Shown in pieces: positions 21,914-30,280 of a stretch of 64,000 nucleotides of DNA. The translations under genes and the position numbers were made by a program. The DNA lies in contig NZ_BDBB01000013.1 in NCBI RefSeq assembly GCF_001612765.1, positions 140,533 to 204,532 of the forward strand. Reading direction: 5' to 3'. The notes under the pieces were generated by a model. It saw only the letters and a list, made by a program, of their open reading frames with translations. It ran no database searches and had not been told where the DNA came from. The DNA comes from Nocardia arthritidis NBRC 100137. Lineage in GTDB: Bacteria > Actinomycetota > Actinomycetes > Mycobacteriales > Mycobacteriaceae. Every line of letters starts with the position of its first letter. Positions within the stretch are counted from its first letter, which is position 1.

Positions 21914-22702
21914 CTATTCGACGAGCCCGGCGATCGCGGGCACAGCCTGCTCTGGGCCCATTGCGGAATAGCCGCCGTCGACAGCCCAGTCAGCGCCTGT
22001 CACTCCAGAAGCATCCGAAGAGAGGAGGAAAGCGGCCACTGCGCCGACTTCTGCGGGATCACCGGCCCGACGAGTCAAATGGAATGGCGCGGCGACGGAA
22101 TCGACCTTGTCGCGGTCGCCTCCGGTCGCCTGCGCCATGACCGACGACCAGGTCCAGCCAGGACTTACCGAGTTGACTCGGATTCCCTCGTCAGCGAAAT
22201 CCATCGCCATGGATCGTGTCAGCTGAACGAGGGCAGCCTTGCCGGCCGGGTATACCCAGCGTCCGGTCTGCGCGACCTTGGACGAGATGGAAGTCACATT
22301 GACGATAGCGCCGCGGCGAGAGGCGGCCAGATGGGGCCGGACATGTTGCGTCACAACAGCGGCGCCGATCAGGTTCACATCCAAGGCGGCATGCCACTGC
22401 TCACGAGTCGACGCGGAGCCGTCGTCTACGTAGCTACAGGCGAGGTTGACTAGTCCATCTATCCCGCCGAACTTTTCGACGACACGAACCACCGCGGACG
22501 CGATCTGTCCGTCACTCGTGACGTCGGTCTGCTCGAAGGAGACCCGCCCAGGCATTTCTTCGACCAGCGGATGCGCCCCGGCGGCGTCGATATCCATGAT
22601 TACGACCGAAGCGCCGCAATCGCGCAACGCACGGACGACGCCGTGACCGATGAGCGTGGAGCCCCCGGTCACCACAACGGTGTGATTATTCAGATCCGCC
22701 AC
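21914..22702 (-). CDS. Short-chain dehydrogenase/reductase
   Basis: 262 residues of a classical SDR: cofactor motif TGGSTLIGHG at about 12-21, acidic residue after strand 2 (MDID), NLACS replacing NNAG, active-site serine in VTSIS, and YPAGK as YxxxK. The C-terminus has the common GVTGADWAVDGGYSAMG. Beside a ring-hydroxylating oxygenase and an extradiol dioxygenase a role as cis-dihydrodiol dehydrogenase is the simplest guess. A GGAGGAG sequence lies just before the ATG. It starts a sub-unit with styA2B and the hydratase, with a 182-bp gap before styA2B. Confidence 0.82.
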   Translation of the reverse strand: MADLNNHTVVVTGGSTLIGHGVVRALRDCGASVVIMDIDAAGAHPLVEEMPGRVSFEQTDVTSDGQIASAVVRVVEKFGGIDGLVNLACSYVDDGSASTREQWHAALDVNLIGAAVVTQHVRPHLAASRRGAIVNVTSISSKVAQTGRWVYPAGKAALVQLTRSMAMDFADEGIRVNSVSPGWTWSSVMAQATGGDRDKVDSVAAPFHLTRRAGDPAEVGAVAAFLLSSDASGVTGADWAVDGGYSAMGPEQAVPAIAGLVE

Positions 22703-22930
22703 CTGGACTCCTCCGTATAAATCATTGAAATAGACTGAATTGAAATTTTACCGAGGTCTATGAGCGAGCGCTATCCACGCGGCGAACAGCTTGTCCGCTC
22801 AGTGCTCGAGATGAATTCATGTGCGCTGGTCTGTGCAATTTCCCCGCTCGGCGAAGCGCCGATCAATGCGGGTACCGTAGGCGGGCGCCAGAGAATGTCT
22901 GCCGTTGTTGTGGCTCGAATTGATCGTGTC
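22703..22930 (-). promoter_or_regulatory. AT-rich leader of the SDR-styA2B-hydratase unit
   Basis: 228 bp without a gene. The 60 bp next to the SDR start are conspicuously AT-rich for this genome (for example attgaaattttacc and ataaatcattgaaa), which fits a promoter reading leftward. It suggests that this unit can be transcribed separately from the RHO-to-ligase genes. No operator could be defined. Confidence 0.4.
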
Positions 22931-24547
22931 TCAACGGGCGTCCGCTCGCTCGGATGCCAGCCGATCGCGAAGTACGCGCTTGGCGAACTTCCCGGCACCG
23001 GTCTTCGGGACCTCGTCGATGATTCGGAACTCGTCGGGCACCCAGAATGGGGGAAACCACCGCAGCAGATGTCTCCGCAGTTCCTCATCATTTACGTGCG
23101 CACCGGAGCGCAGCGTTACGAACGCGAGGGGCCGCTCGACCCAGCGTTCATGGGGAACAGCGACGACCGCTGCCTCGAGCACAGCTTCGTGCCCCATGAG
23201 GGCGTTCTCCAGATCGACCGAACTGATCCATTCTCCACCGGACTTGACCAGGTCGTTCTTGCGATCGACCAACGCGACGAACCCTTGGCCGTCGACGGTT
23301 GCCAGGTCGCCGGTCGTGTACCAGCCGTCCCGGAACGCCGTGCGTGTCCGCTCGTCCTGGTAGTACTCGTCGGCGATCCACGGACCACGCAACTGGATTT
23401 CGCCCGGGCCGGTGCCGGGTGTGACCGGCTCACCCACCTCGTCGACCAGCCGCATCTGCAAGCCGGGCAGCAATCGGCCCTGTGTCGACCGAATAGCCAT
23501 CTGCTCGTTCCTCGGACTGTCGCTCATCGAGCGGGGAAGTCGACAGATGTGCGTGCACGGCGACGCCTCGGTCATTCCATACGCCTGGATGAACACGGTG
23601 CCGTAACGGGTCTCGAACTCATCGGAGAGCGCTCTCGGAACCGCGGAGCCGCCGCTCATGATTCGGTTCAACCCGGTGAAGTCGCGCTGCCGTTCGTTCT
23701 GCGCTTCCAAGACACCGGTCCACACGGTGGGGACGCCAGCGGCCACCGTTACTCCGTGAGCTGCGATCATGTCCGCGACATCGGCTGGCGTCGGTCGTAT
23801 TCCCGGAAGAATCAGCGTCGCTCCGGCCATGGTCGCCGCATAGGGCAATCCCCAAGCATTGGCGTGGAAGAACGGGGTCATGGGCAAGACGACGTCTCGC
23901 TCCGAGATTGCCAGCGCATCGGCTGTGCACATCGTCAGCGCATGCAACACCTGAGAACGGTGAGTGTAGAGCACTCCCTTCGGCCGCCCGGTCGTCGCCG
24001 AGGTGTAGCACAGCCCGGCCGGCTCGTCCTCCGGTAGAGCAGGCCACTGGTAGCCGGGGGCAGGTGACGCGACCAGATCGCTGTAGAAGTGGATTGTTCG
24101 CTCCGAGATATTCACACCGAGGTCGCCGGAGAACGGACGGGTGATGACAATGTGCCGCACACCGGAGAGCCCTGCCAAAGCTTGATCGAGCAAAGGGAGA
24201 TGATCCGGGTCGACGATCACCACGTGGTCGTCGGCGTGATCAATGACGTACCGCAAATCCTCCACCGGCAGGCGGAAGTTCAGTGTGTGCAACACGAAGC
24301 CGCCGGTCGGCACTCCGAGATAGCACTCCAGGTGAGAGACCGTGTTCCAGCACAGGCTCGCCACACGGCTGCCGGGGGCGACCCCCAGTTCGGTGAGTGC
24401 CGCCGCCAGCCGACGCGCTCGTTCGATCACCTCCCCGAAGCGGGTGACGTATCCGCCAGTCGGAGTGATTTCCACGATCTCCGTATTCGAGAAGATCTGC
24501 TCGGCTCGAGTGATATAGAGCTCGAGCGTGAGACCTACGTCCATCAT
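22931..24547 (-). CDS. Acyl-CoA synthetase / AMP-dependent ligase
   Basis: 538 residues from the first of two adjacent ATGs, 6 nt after AAGGGGA. ANL-superfamily adenylating enzyme: P-loop-like TSATTGRPKGVLYTHRS, YGMTEASP motif A5, GWYTTGDLATVDGQGFVALV (A8 hinge), and the C-terminal KTGAGKFAKRVLRD with the catalytic Lys. It resembles medium/long-chain and aryl-propionate ligases with LPMTPFFHANAWG. The ATGATG start overlaps the stop of the C-C hydrolase gene, so translation is coupled. The substrate may be a side-chain acid made by this pathway; that is inference. Confidence 0.85.
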   Translation of the reverse strand: MMDVGLTLELYITRAEQIFSNTEIVEITPTGGYVTRFGEVIERARRLAAALTELGVAPGSRVASLCWNTVSHLECYLGVPTGGFVLHTLNFRLPVEDLRYVIDHADDHVVIVDPDHLPLLDQALAGLSGVRHIVITRPFSGDLGVNISERTIHFYSDLVASPAPGYQWPALPEDEPAGLCYTSATTGRPKGVLYTHRSQVLHALTMCTADALAISERDVVLPMTPFFHANAWGLPYAATMAGATLILPGIRPTPADVADMIAAHGVTVAAGVPTVWTGVLEAQNERQRDFTGLNRIMSGGSAVPRALSDEFETRYGTVFIQAYGMTEASPCTHICRLPRSMSDSPRNEQMAIRSTQGRLLPGLQMRLVDEVGEPVTPGTGPGEIQLRGPWIADEYYQDERTRTAFRDGWYTTGDLATVDGQGFVALVDRKNDLVKSGGEWISSVDLENALMGHEAVLEAAVVAVPHERWVERPLAFVTLRSGAHVNDEELRRHLLRWFPPFWVPDEFRIIDEVPKTGAGKFAKRVLRDRLASERADAR

Positions 24548-25428
24548 GGCCTGTCCCCTTGCGAGAAGAACCGCTCGACTTCGCTCACGAACTTCTCGGA
24601 GCGCTCGACCTGAGCCCAGTGTCCGCACCGCCCCAGCACGACGAGGTCGGCGTTCGGCATGACTTCCACCAAGTTCAGCGAGGTGGCTCGCACCGGAACG
24701 ACTCTGTCCTGCACTCCGTGGATGAGCAGCGTCGGCGTCGAAATGTTCGCCAAGGTAGCGAAGGGCAGAGCAGCGTCATCGACATGTCGCTGCCGCGGTG
24801 CGGGAAACAGCTTCGCCCAACGCTCGGCGACCTCGGGCGATGTTGTCGCCTCGTAACGCGATCGCACCAGCTCCGGCGTGACACGCGATTTATCGAAGGC
24901 CATCAGCTCGAAGATCCCTCGCATGTTCTCCTCGCTGGGGGTGTAACCGTACAGCTGATCGACCTGGGGGGTGACCGGGAACGAAACACCCGCCGTACCC
25001 ATCAGAACCATTCGCGCGACGAGTTCGGGATACCTTGCGGCGACCCCGAGGCCGATAGAGCCGCCCATTGAGTTTCCGACCAAGCCGACAGGGCCGAGGC
25101 CGAGTGCACGGAGGAAGGAGACAATGTGTGCCACCCGATTGTCATGGGTCAGAACGACCTCCGGCTCCTGTTCCGTCACGCCGAAGCCGACGATGTCCGG
25201 TGCGATCAAGGTGAACCGCTGGGCGAGAACCGACTTCATGGTCAGTTGCCAGTTGGCGCGGGCAGAGACACCTGGCCCGGAACCGTGCAGCAACACGATC
25301 GCTGGGCCGGAGCCGGACGTCAGGTAGTAGGTTCGGTAGCCGTCGTGTTCGATTGTCGACTCGATCGGCTCAGTCGAAGGACTGGCGGTGGCACTCACGG
25401 TGGCCGGGCTGTGGGCCGCAGGGCTCAT
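24544..25428 (-). CDS. Meta-cleavage product C-C bond hydrolase (MhpC/BphD-like)
   Basis: 294 residues; the ATG at 25428 has AGGAG 11 nt upstream. The signature HGSGPGVSARANW (48-60) is typical of meta-cleavage product hydrolases, where the Asn/Gly region forms the oxyanion hole. Triad: Ser120 in GNSMGG, Asp241 in GVQDRVVPV, His270 in CGHWAQVE. The family hydrolyses 2-hydroxy-6-oxo-dienoates to 2-hydroxypenta-2,4-dienoate plus an acid, which the MhpD-type hydratase of the same operon would use. The stop overlaps the ligase start. Confidence 0.88.
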   Translation of the reverse strand: MSPAAHSPATVSATASPSTEPIESTIEHDGYRTYYLTSGSGPAIVLLHGSGPGVSARANWQLTMKSVLAQRFTLIAPDIVGFGVTEQEPEVVLTHDNRVAHIVSFLRALGLGPVGLVGNSMGGSIGLGVAARYPELVARMVLMGTAGVSFPVTPQVDQLYGYTPSEENMRGIFELMAFDKSRVTPELVRSRYEATTSPEVAERWAKLFPAPRQRHVDDAALPFATLANISTPTLLIHGVQDRVVPVRATSLNLVEVMPNADLVVLGRCGHWAQVERSEKFVSEVERFFSQGDRP

Positions 25429-25586
25429 TGGACTATTCGCTCCTGTATTGAGTTCGGTCAAAGTTCCCGAAGGAAGGGAGCGGTCACCGACCGCTCGGGT
25501 GGCGTTGGCGACCGTGTGCCACCAACGCGCCATCAGGGGTGGCATCCTTTGTCAGCCAGCGGCCGCGGTAGGCAAACGACTGGCGC

Positions 25587-26837
25587 TTATGACTGCGAGC
25601 GCGGAGGGATCGGAAGCCCCTGGCTCGATTGCCAATCCGGCATCAATTCATTGGACGGCAGTGTTTCGTCAATCGCCTTCCGCGCCACCTCGACACCTGC
25701 GACCGGCAATCCCTCGGGCTCCAGAAGTCCGATCTGCACCAACAGTGAAGCCTGATCCCAGTAGATGTGCTCATGGTGCAGCTTTCCCCCTCGGAATCCG
25801 ACGATCGAAACCACGGGAATTTCCACATACTTACCGGTGGGCTGCACCCCGGGCAGCAACCAGGGGATCTCCCGGTCGTGAGTCAGGCACGCGACGAACT
25901 CGTCGACGACTCGATTCACGCCTATAGTCCGCGAAATCGGAATGATCCGCTGTTCGGGATTGTGGTGGATGAAGTGATATTCGTAGAACCTGGCCAGCAG
26001 ATCATATCCGGTTCCACCGGTCAGGGTGGGAACATGGTTGACGTATGGCTCGGACACCATTGTGGCCATCGTCGCTCCGGCATCCTTGGCGGCGAACTCC
26101 AACCGGAGATGCTCGTCCCACAGCGCGCTGAGGTCATAATGCGGCCCCATTGCGGATCGCAGAACTTCGATCATGCGGGTGTAGGCCAGCGCGGAAACTC
26201 CCCGGTCGAATCCCTCCCGATAGGGATTGGCGAAGGGATGACTCGCACCCGGGTAGACATCGATCGTCACATCGGGATGGCCGGCGACCGCGGTCGTGAC
26301 CGCCTGCCGCACCTCCTCCGAGCTGTACTGGTCGGCTCCCGCGACCTGCAGTGCAAACGGCACCGAGATGCCCTTCAACTCCGGCAGGTGGTCTTCCAGC
26401 TGCGTCGGATAATAACCGACACCGCAGTCGACACGGGTGCGAGCAGCGGTCAGCACCGCAAGAAGTCCGCCCATGCAATACCCGACCACACCCACTTTTC
26501 CGGCGTGTTCTGGCCTTGATCGTATGAATTGGACAACTCGCGCTATATCAGCAACCGACCGGTCGAAGTCAAAAGATTGATATAGTTCGAACGCGCGCGG
26601 CCGATCGTCTTCACTGTCTTCGAGTTCGATACCGGACTCGACCCGCCAGAAAAGTTCCGGAACGACAACCACATAGCCTTCTTCGGCCAGAAGATCGGCC
26701 TGCTCGCGCATGAATCGCGTCACTCCGAATATTTCGTGCAGCAGGACAACGCCGGGGCCGGAGCCATTGGCTGGAGTGGTGATATATCCCCGCAGCGTTC
26801 CATCACGAAAATCGGCGATATCAACATATTCGCCCAT
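25587..26837 (-). CDS. Dienelactone hydrolase fused to a SnoaL-like domain
   Basis: 416 residues from the ATG at 26837, 6 nt after GGAAGAGGG. Residues 1-235 are a dienelactone hydrolase: Glu36 in LLHEIFG, nucleophile Cys121 in GYCMGG, Asp169 in GADQYS, His200 in GASHPF, the exact Cys-Asp-His set of that family. Residues about 240-390 look like a SnoaL/NTF2-type domain (WDEHLRLEFAAKDAGATMAT, YEYHFIHHNPEQRIIPISRT, VGFRGGKLHHEHIYWDQASLL). The SnoaL part may be a lyase, isomerase or binding domain. Such a fusion is unusual beside RHO genes. The function is open; a lactone or enol ester intermediate is a possible substrate. Confidence 0.82.
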   Translation of the reverse strand: MGEYVDIADFRDGTLRGYITTPANGSGPGVVLLHEIFGVTRFMREQADLLAEEGYVVVVPELFWRVESGIELEDSEDDRPRAFELYQSFDFDRSVADIARVVQFIRSRPEHAGKVGVVGYCMGGLLAVLTAARTRVDCGVGYYPTQLEDHLPELKGISVPFALQVAGADQYSSEEVRQAVTTAVAGHPDVTIDVYPGASHPFANPYREGFDRGVSALAYTRMIEVLRSAMGPHYDLSALWDEHLRLEFAAKDAGATMATMVSEPYVNHVPTLTGGTGYDLLARFYEYHFIHHNPEQRIIPISRTIGVNRVVDEFVACLTHDREIPWLLPGVQPTGKYVEIPVVSIVGFRGGKLHHEHIYWDQASLLVQIGLLEPEGLPVAGVEVARKAIDETLPSNELMPDWQSSQGLPIPPRSQS

Positions 26838-26871
26838 GGTCATCCCTCTTCCTGTCGTTGTTCTGGAGATG

Positions 26872-27348
26872 TCAAAGGAAGAAACTCAGGTTCGCGATGG
26901 GCTCATCGAGGTTGACCAGCGTGACCTTCTTGCGCTCTATGAGCCAGTCCGCTCCTTCCACGCTGATCGTGTACTCGTACCGCCCGGCGAATGTGTGCTG
27001 CTCATGCCGGCGGAGTTCGGTGAGGTTGAAGTTCGCGTAGACGTCCACTTTACCTTCCTCCGGCCTGGTCTCGAATTCGATATTTCCCACTATTCGATTC
27101 ATCTGGGATGCCGGATCCTGTGCGTGGGCCTGTCCGCTGTTCAGCCTCATCACGCGGCCTTCCAGCGCCTTGCGATCGAGGTAGGCCAGCGCGAGGTGCA
27201 TTTTCGGATCACTGTTCTCATTGTTGATCGGGATCCAGTATTCCGCCTCCGCTGCCCACAGCTCCAGCCAATCGGAGTAACGCCTCTGATCCAGTATCCG
27301 CGCCTCGCGGAAAAGGAAGCTACTGACCTGTTCGAGTGTTGTGGTCAT
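26872..27348 (-). CDS. Ring-hydroxylating dioxygenase beta subunit
   Basis: 158 residues with the NTF2-like fold of RHO small subunits: SSFLFREARILDQRRYSDWL at the start, LWAAEAEYWIPINNE, FAGRYEYTISVEGADWLIER and KKVTLVNLD at the end. The beta subunit builds the alpha3beta3 hexamer and has no cofactor. It lies 7 bp downstream of the alpha-subunit gene on the same strand. Confidence 0.92.
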   Translation of the reverse strand: MTTTLEQVSSFLFREARILDQRRYSDWLELWAAEAEYWIPINNENSDPKMHLALAYLDRKALEGRVMRLNSGQAHAQDPASQMNRIVGNIEFETRPEEGKVDVYANFNLTELRRHEQHTFAGRYEYTISVEGADWLIERKKVTLVNLDEPIANLSFFL

Positions 27349-27355
27349 GCTCGTA

Positions 27356-28651
27356 TCACTCCCCGGTTCCGTCGGTCATCACTTCGGTCCAATGGCGGAA
27401 AATTCCCCGGACATTTGCTTCATCGGTCACCTGGGAAGTGATCGAACCATTCTCGTGGACGGTTTCCCGGTGCATTCCACGTCCGATGTACATCCAGGGA
27501 TTCGCCGTCGCCTGGAGGCCGAGCTGAACGCGTTCGAAGACTTCCTGGTCGTCGCTTCCGCCCATACCGGCCGGCGGGAAAAAGCTCTCATGCCCTCGGA
27601 GCCGGGCGGTGTTCACTTGTTCCGGCACGCCCTTCAACAATGCGGGCGTGAGAATGACCTCGGTCAGATCGACGCTGATGGGGCGGATTCTGCGGATCAT
27701 TCCCGACAGCACGCCGAGGTTGGGCCAGACCGCCATATGGGTTCCGCCCGCTACGAGCAGCTCTTCCGTTCGCTCTTCTCCGTACGCTGTTTTCAACGCA
27801 TTGATGTAGTCACCCTGCGGTCCACCGCCGCGAAGCACCGTATCGCGGACGTGGCCTCCGTGCTTCCGGTTGTACGGACGAATGTCCATCAGTGTGTGGC
27901 CGCCGCCGAGACTGACGTTGAGAGCCTCCGAGTTCTCGCTGCTCACCTGACTGATGTCGATGCCCTGCTGCTCCGCGAGGACATCCACCAAGGAGCGGTG
28001 CAGCAGATTCACGTGGTAGAAGTCCGCGGTGTTGTCGAGCTGGAACTTCCAGTTTCCCTTGTAGTAGAAGCGGTTGACGCCTCCGGTGCACTCGATTTCG
28101 CCCAGGGGTGACAGATCCAGGAACAAGTCGATCTGTTCCTTTACCAGTGGTCCGATGTGGTCATCGAGACTGGGCCCGTCGGGGGCCATACTGGCGAATA
28201 GGAATCCTCGATAGGAACCGATACGTGGAGGCCGTGCCAGATCGAATTCCGATTTGTCGAAGTCCGGACCATAGCCGTTCGGGTACGGAACGCCGACCAG
28301 CTTGCCCGAGTTCCGGAACGTCCACTGGTGGTAGGGGCAACGGAACGTCCGGCTGTTACCGGACTCTTCCATGCACACCAAAGAGGCGCGGTGAGTGCAT
28401 CGGTTCATGACAACATGGACTTCGTCATCGGTATCCCGAGACATGATCACCGGTTGCCGCCCGATGTAGCTCGTCCGGAAATCGCCGGGATTCGGTACTT
28501 CTCGTTCGTGCCCGATGAAAACCCATCCCTGCTCGAAGATCGTCTCCATCTCGGCTTCGAAGATCTCCGAGTCGGTGTACAAGCGCCCGTGCACACGGTC
28601 CGGCAACACTAATTCGGCGACGTCTGCCGCCGCAAGTCTCTTTGCTGTCAC
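27356..28651 (-). CDS. Ring-hydroxylating dioxygenase alpha subunit (Rieske)
   Basis: 431 residues; the GTG at 28651 follows GGAG at a good distance, whereas an upstream TTG has none. Rieske ligands Cys85 and His87 (RCTHRA) and Cys105 and His108 (CPYHQW). The catalytic iron region reads NTADFYHVNLLH with Asp210 as bridge and His213 and His218 as ligands. It resembles aromatic-acid and polycyclic-aromatic dioxygenase large subunits (benzoate/anthranilate/NidA group), but the substrate cannot be fixed. No ferredoxin or reductase gene is near, so electrons must come from another locus. It heads the operon RHO alpha, beta, DLH-SnoaL, hydrolase, ligase. Confidence 0.92.
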   Translation of the reverse strand: MTAKRLAAADVAELVLPDRVHGRLYTDSEIFEAEMETIFEQGWVFIGHEREVPNPGDFRTSYIGRQPVIMSRDTDDEVHVVMNRCTHRASLVCMEESGNSRTFRCPYHQWTFRNSGKLVGVPYPNGYGPDFDKSEFDLARPPRIGSYRGFLFASMAPDGPSLDDHIGPLVKEQIDLFLDLSPLGEIECTGGVNRFYYKGNWKFQLDNTADFYHVNLLHRSLVDVLAEQQGIDISQVSSENSEALNVSLGGGHTLMDIRPYNRKHGGHVRDTVLRGGGPQGDYINALKTAYGEERTEELLVAGGTHMAVWPNLGVLSGMIRRIRPISVDLTEVILTPALLKGVPEQVNTARLRGHESFFPPAGMGGSDDQEVFERVQLGLQATANPWMYIGRGMHRETVHENGSITSQVTDEANVRGIFRHWTEVMTDGTGE

Positions 28652-28960
28652 GATTGCTCCATGCCTCGTCGATGCCAAAGGGGTCGCGGTCTGCTGATCT
28701 ATTCCGGGAATTTCGGCCTTTCCCGCCTATTGGTCGCCAACGTACAAGCTGTGCAGTTGCCGCACTATCCGGTCAACGCGCGGACTGTCCAGTGGGCAGG
28801 CATGCGGATAGTCGATGCGTTCTCTGGATATTTCCGCGAATGATGGGTCGTTACTGTGGGCACACGCTGCCTGGCTGGAATCGACGATGCCTGGCAAGCG
28901 GCGTTCACCGCGCGCCTCGAGCGCCGGACGGACGGTATCCGACGACTACACGGAGATGGT
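28652..28960. promoter_or_regulatory. Divergent promoter region between RHO alpha and styA1
   Basis: 309 bp between the divergent starts of the RHO operon (minus) and styA1 (plus). It must carry both promoters and is the obvious target for the AraC/XylS regulator encoded at 30,281. No clear -10/-35 pair or direct repeat could be fixed by eye. Confidence 0.5.
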
Positions 28961-30217
28961 ATGAGCCCGAATAGAGAGATCACGATAGTCGGCGCAGGAC
29001 AATCCGGCCTCCAGCTGGCTATCGGCCTGCTCGCGGCCGGTTTCCGGGTCCGCTTGATCAGCGATCGCACGGGCGCGGAGATCTCCGCCGGGCGCGTGAC
29101 CTCCAGCCAGTGCATGTTCGACACGGCATTGGGGCATGAGCGCGCGCTCGGTCTCGACTTCTGGGCCGATGCCGTCCCGCCTATCGATGGCATCGCGATG
29201 ACAATTCTGAATCCGCATGGCACGCCCGTAGCCAATACCAAGGCGATCGAGTGGGCGGCTCGGCTCGGTGCACCCGCTCAGTCGGTCGACCAACGGGTGA
29301 AGATGCCGACATTCATGGCGGAGTTCGTCCGCCGCGGGGGCGAACTCGTCATCCACGAAGCCTCGGTCGAAGACCTCGAGCTCTACACCCAGCAGTCGGA
29401 TCTGGTGATCGTCGCCGCGGGCAAGGGCGCCATCGCCAAGCTGTTCGCGCGTGACGCCCAGCGCTCCTACTTCGACAGCCCCCAGCGCTCGCTCGCTCTG
29501 ACCTACGTCAACGACATGGCACCCAGGCCGGACCACTCTGCCGTCGGCTACAACATCATTCCCGGCGTCGGTGAGTATTTCACTTTCCCTGCGCTCACGC
29601 TCACCGGTCCCTGCGACATCATGGTGTTCGAAGGTATCCCCAACGGCCCCTGGGACTGCTGGGCTGAAGCTCGCACTCCTGAACAGCACTTCGAGACGTC
29701 GCGGCGTCTCGTCTCGGAGTTCCTGCCCTGGGAGGCCGAACGTTGCCGAAACGTCTCGTTGACAGATGAACTCGGCGTTCTCGCTGGTCGTTTTCCGCCC
29801 ACCGTCCGGCGTCCGGTCGCCACACTCGATTCTGGGCGCAAGGTACTGGGCATGGCCGACGTCGTGGTTCTCAATGATCCGCTCACCGGCCAGGGGTCGA
29901 ACAACGCGAGCAAGTGTGCCGCTATATATCTGGACAGTATCGTCAAGCAGGGTGACCGCCCGTTCGACCAGGAGTTCATGCAGTCCACATTCGAAAGCTT
30001 CTGGGAATACGCGCAATTCGTCACAGCGTTCACCAACTCTATGCTCCTGCCTCCGCCGCCGCACGTACTCGAGCTTTTCAAGGCGGCGGAGACATATCCC
30101 GAGATCGGACACCGATTCGCCGCCGCCGCCGCTGACAATGCTCGCGACCTCTTCACCTGGTTCACCGACCCGGAACTGGCCCAGGGCTACCTGTCCGGCC
30201 TGGTCGCCATGCGGTGA
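28961..30217 (+). CDS. styA1: StyA1-type flavoprotein monooxygenase (no reductase domain)
   Basis: 418 residues from the ATG 5 nt after GGAG (28952-28955). Full-length group E monooxygenase: ITIVGAGQSGLQLAIGLLAA, SSQCMFDTALGHERALGL, AQSVDQRVKMPTFMAEF, and MADVVVLNDPLTGQGSNNAS. It is clearly homologous to the first 400 residues of the StyA2B protein at 20,037 but has no reductase part. In known StyA1/StyA2B pairs the StyA1 protein does most of the epoxidation with reduced FAD from StyA2B. It is the only plus-strand catabolic gene in this cluster. Confidence 0.88.
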   Translation: MSPNREITIVGAGQSGLQLAIGLLAAGFRVRLISDRTGAEISAGRVTSSQCMFDTALGHERALGLDFWADAVPPIDGIAMTILNPHGTPVANTKAIEWAARLGAPAQSVDQRVKMPTFMAEFVRRGGELVIHEASVEDLELYTQQSDLVIVAAGKGAIAKLFARDAQRSYFDSPQRSLALTYVNDMAPRPDHSAVGYNIIPGVGEYFTFPALTLTGPCDIMVFEGIPNGPWDCWAEARTPEQHFETSRRLVSEFLPWEAERCRNVSLTDELGVLAGRFPPTVRRPVATLDSGRKVLGMADVVVLNDPLTGQGSNNASKCAAIYLDSIVKQGDRPFDQEFMQSTFESFWEYAQFVTAFTNSMLLPPPPHVLELFKAAETYPEIGHRFAAAAADNARDLFTWFTDPELAQGYLSGLVAMR

Positions 30218-30222
30218 CGATA

Positions 30223-30248
30223 GAGACCTCGCGCGGGAGCGAGGTCTC
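30223..30248. terminator. Hairpin between convergent styA1 and araC-type gene
   Basis: GAGACCTCGC and GCGAGGTCTC form a perfect 10-bp stem with a 6-nt loop. It begins 5 bp after the styA1 stop and can end transcription from both sides. There is no T tract, as is common in actinomycetes. Confidence 0.75.
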
Positions 30249-30280
30249 GCCACCTCGGCACTTCCCAGCGCGAGGGTGCG

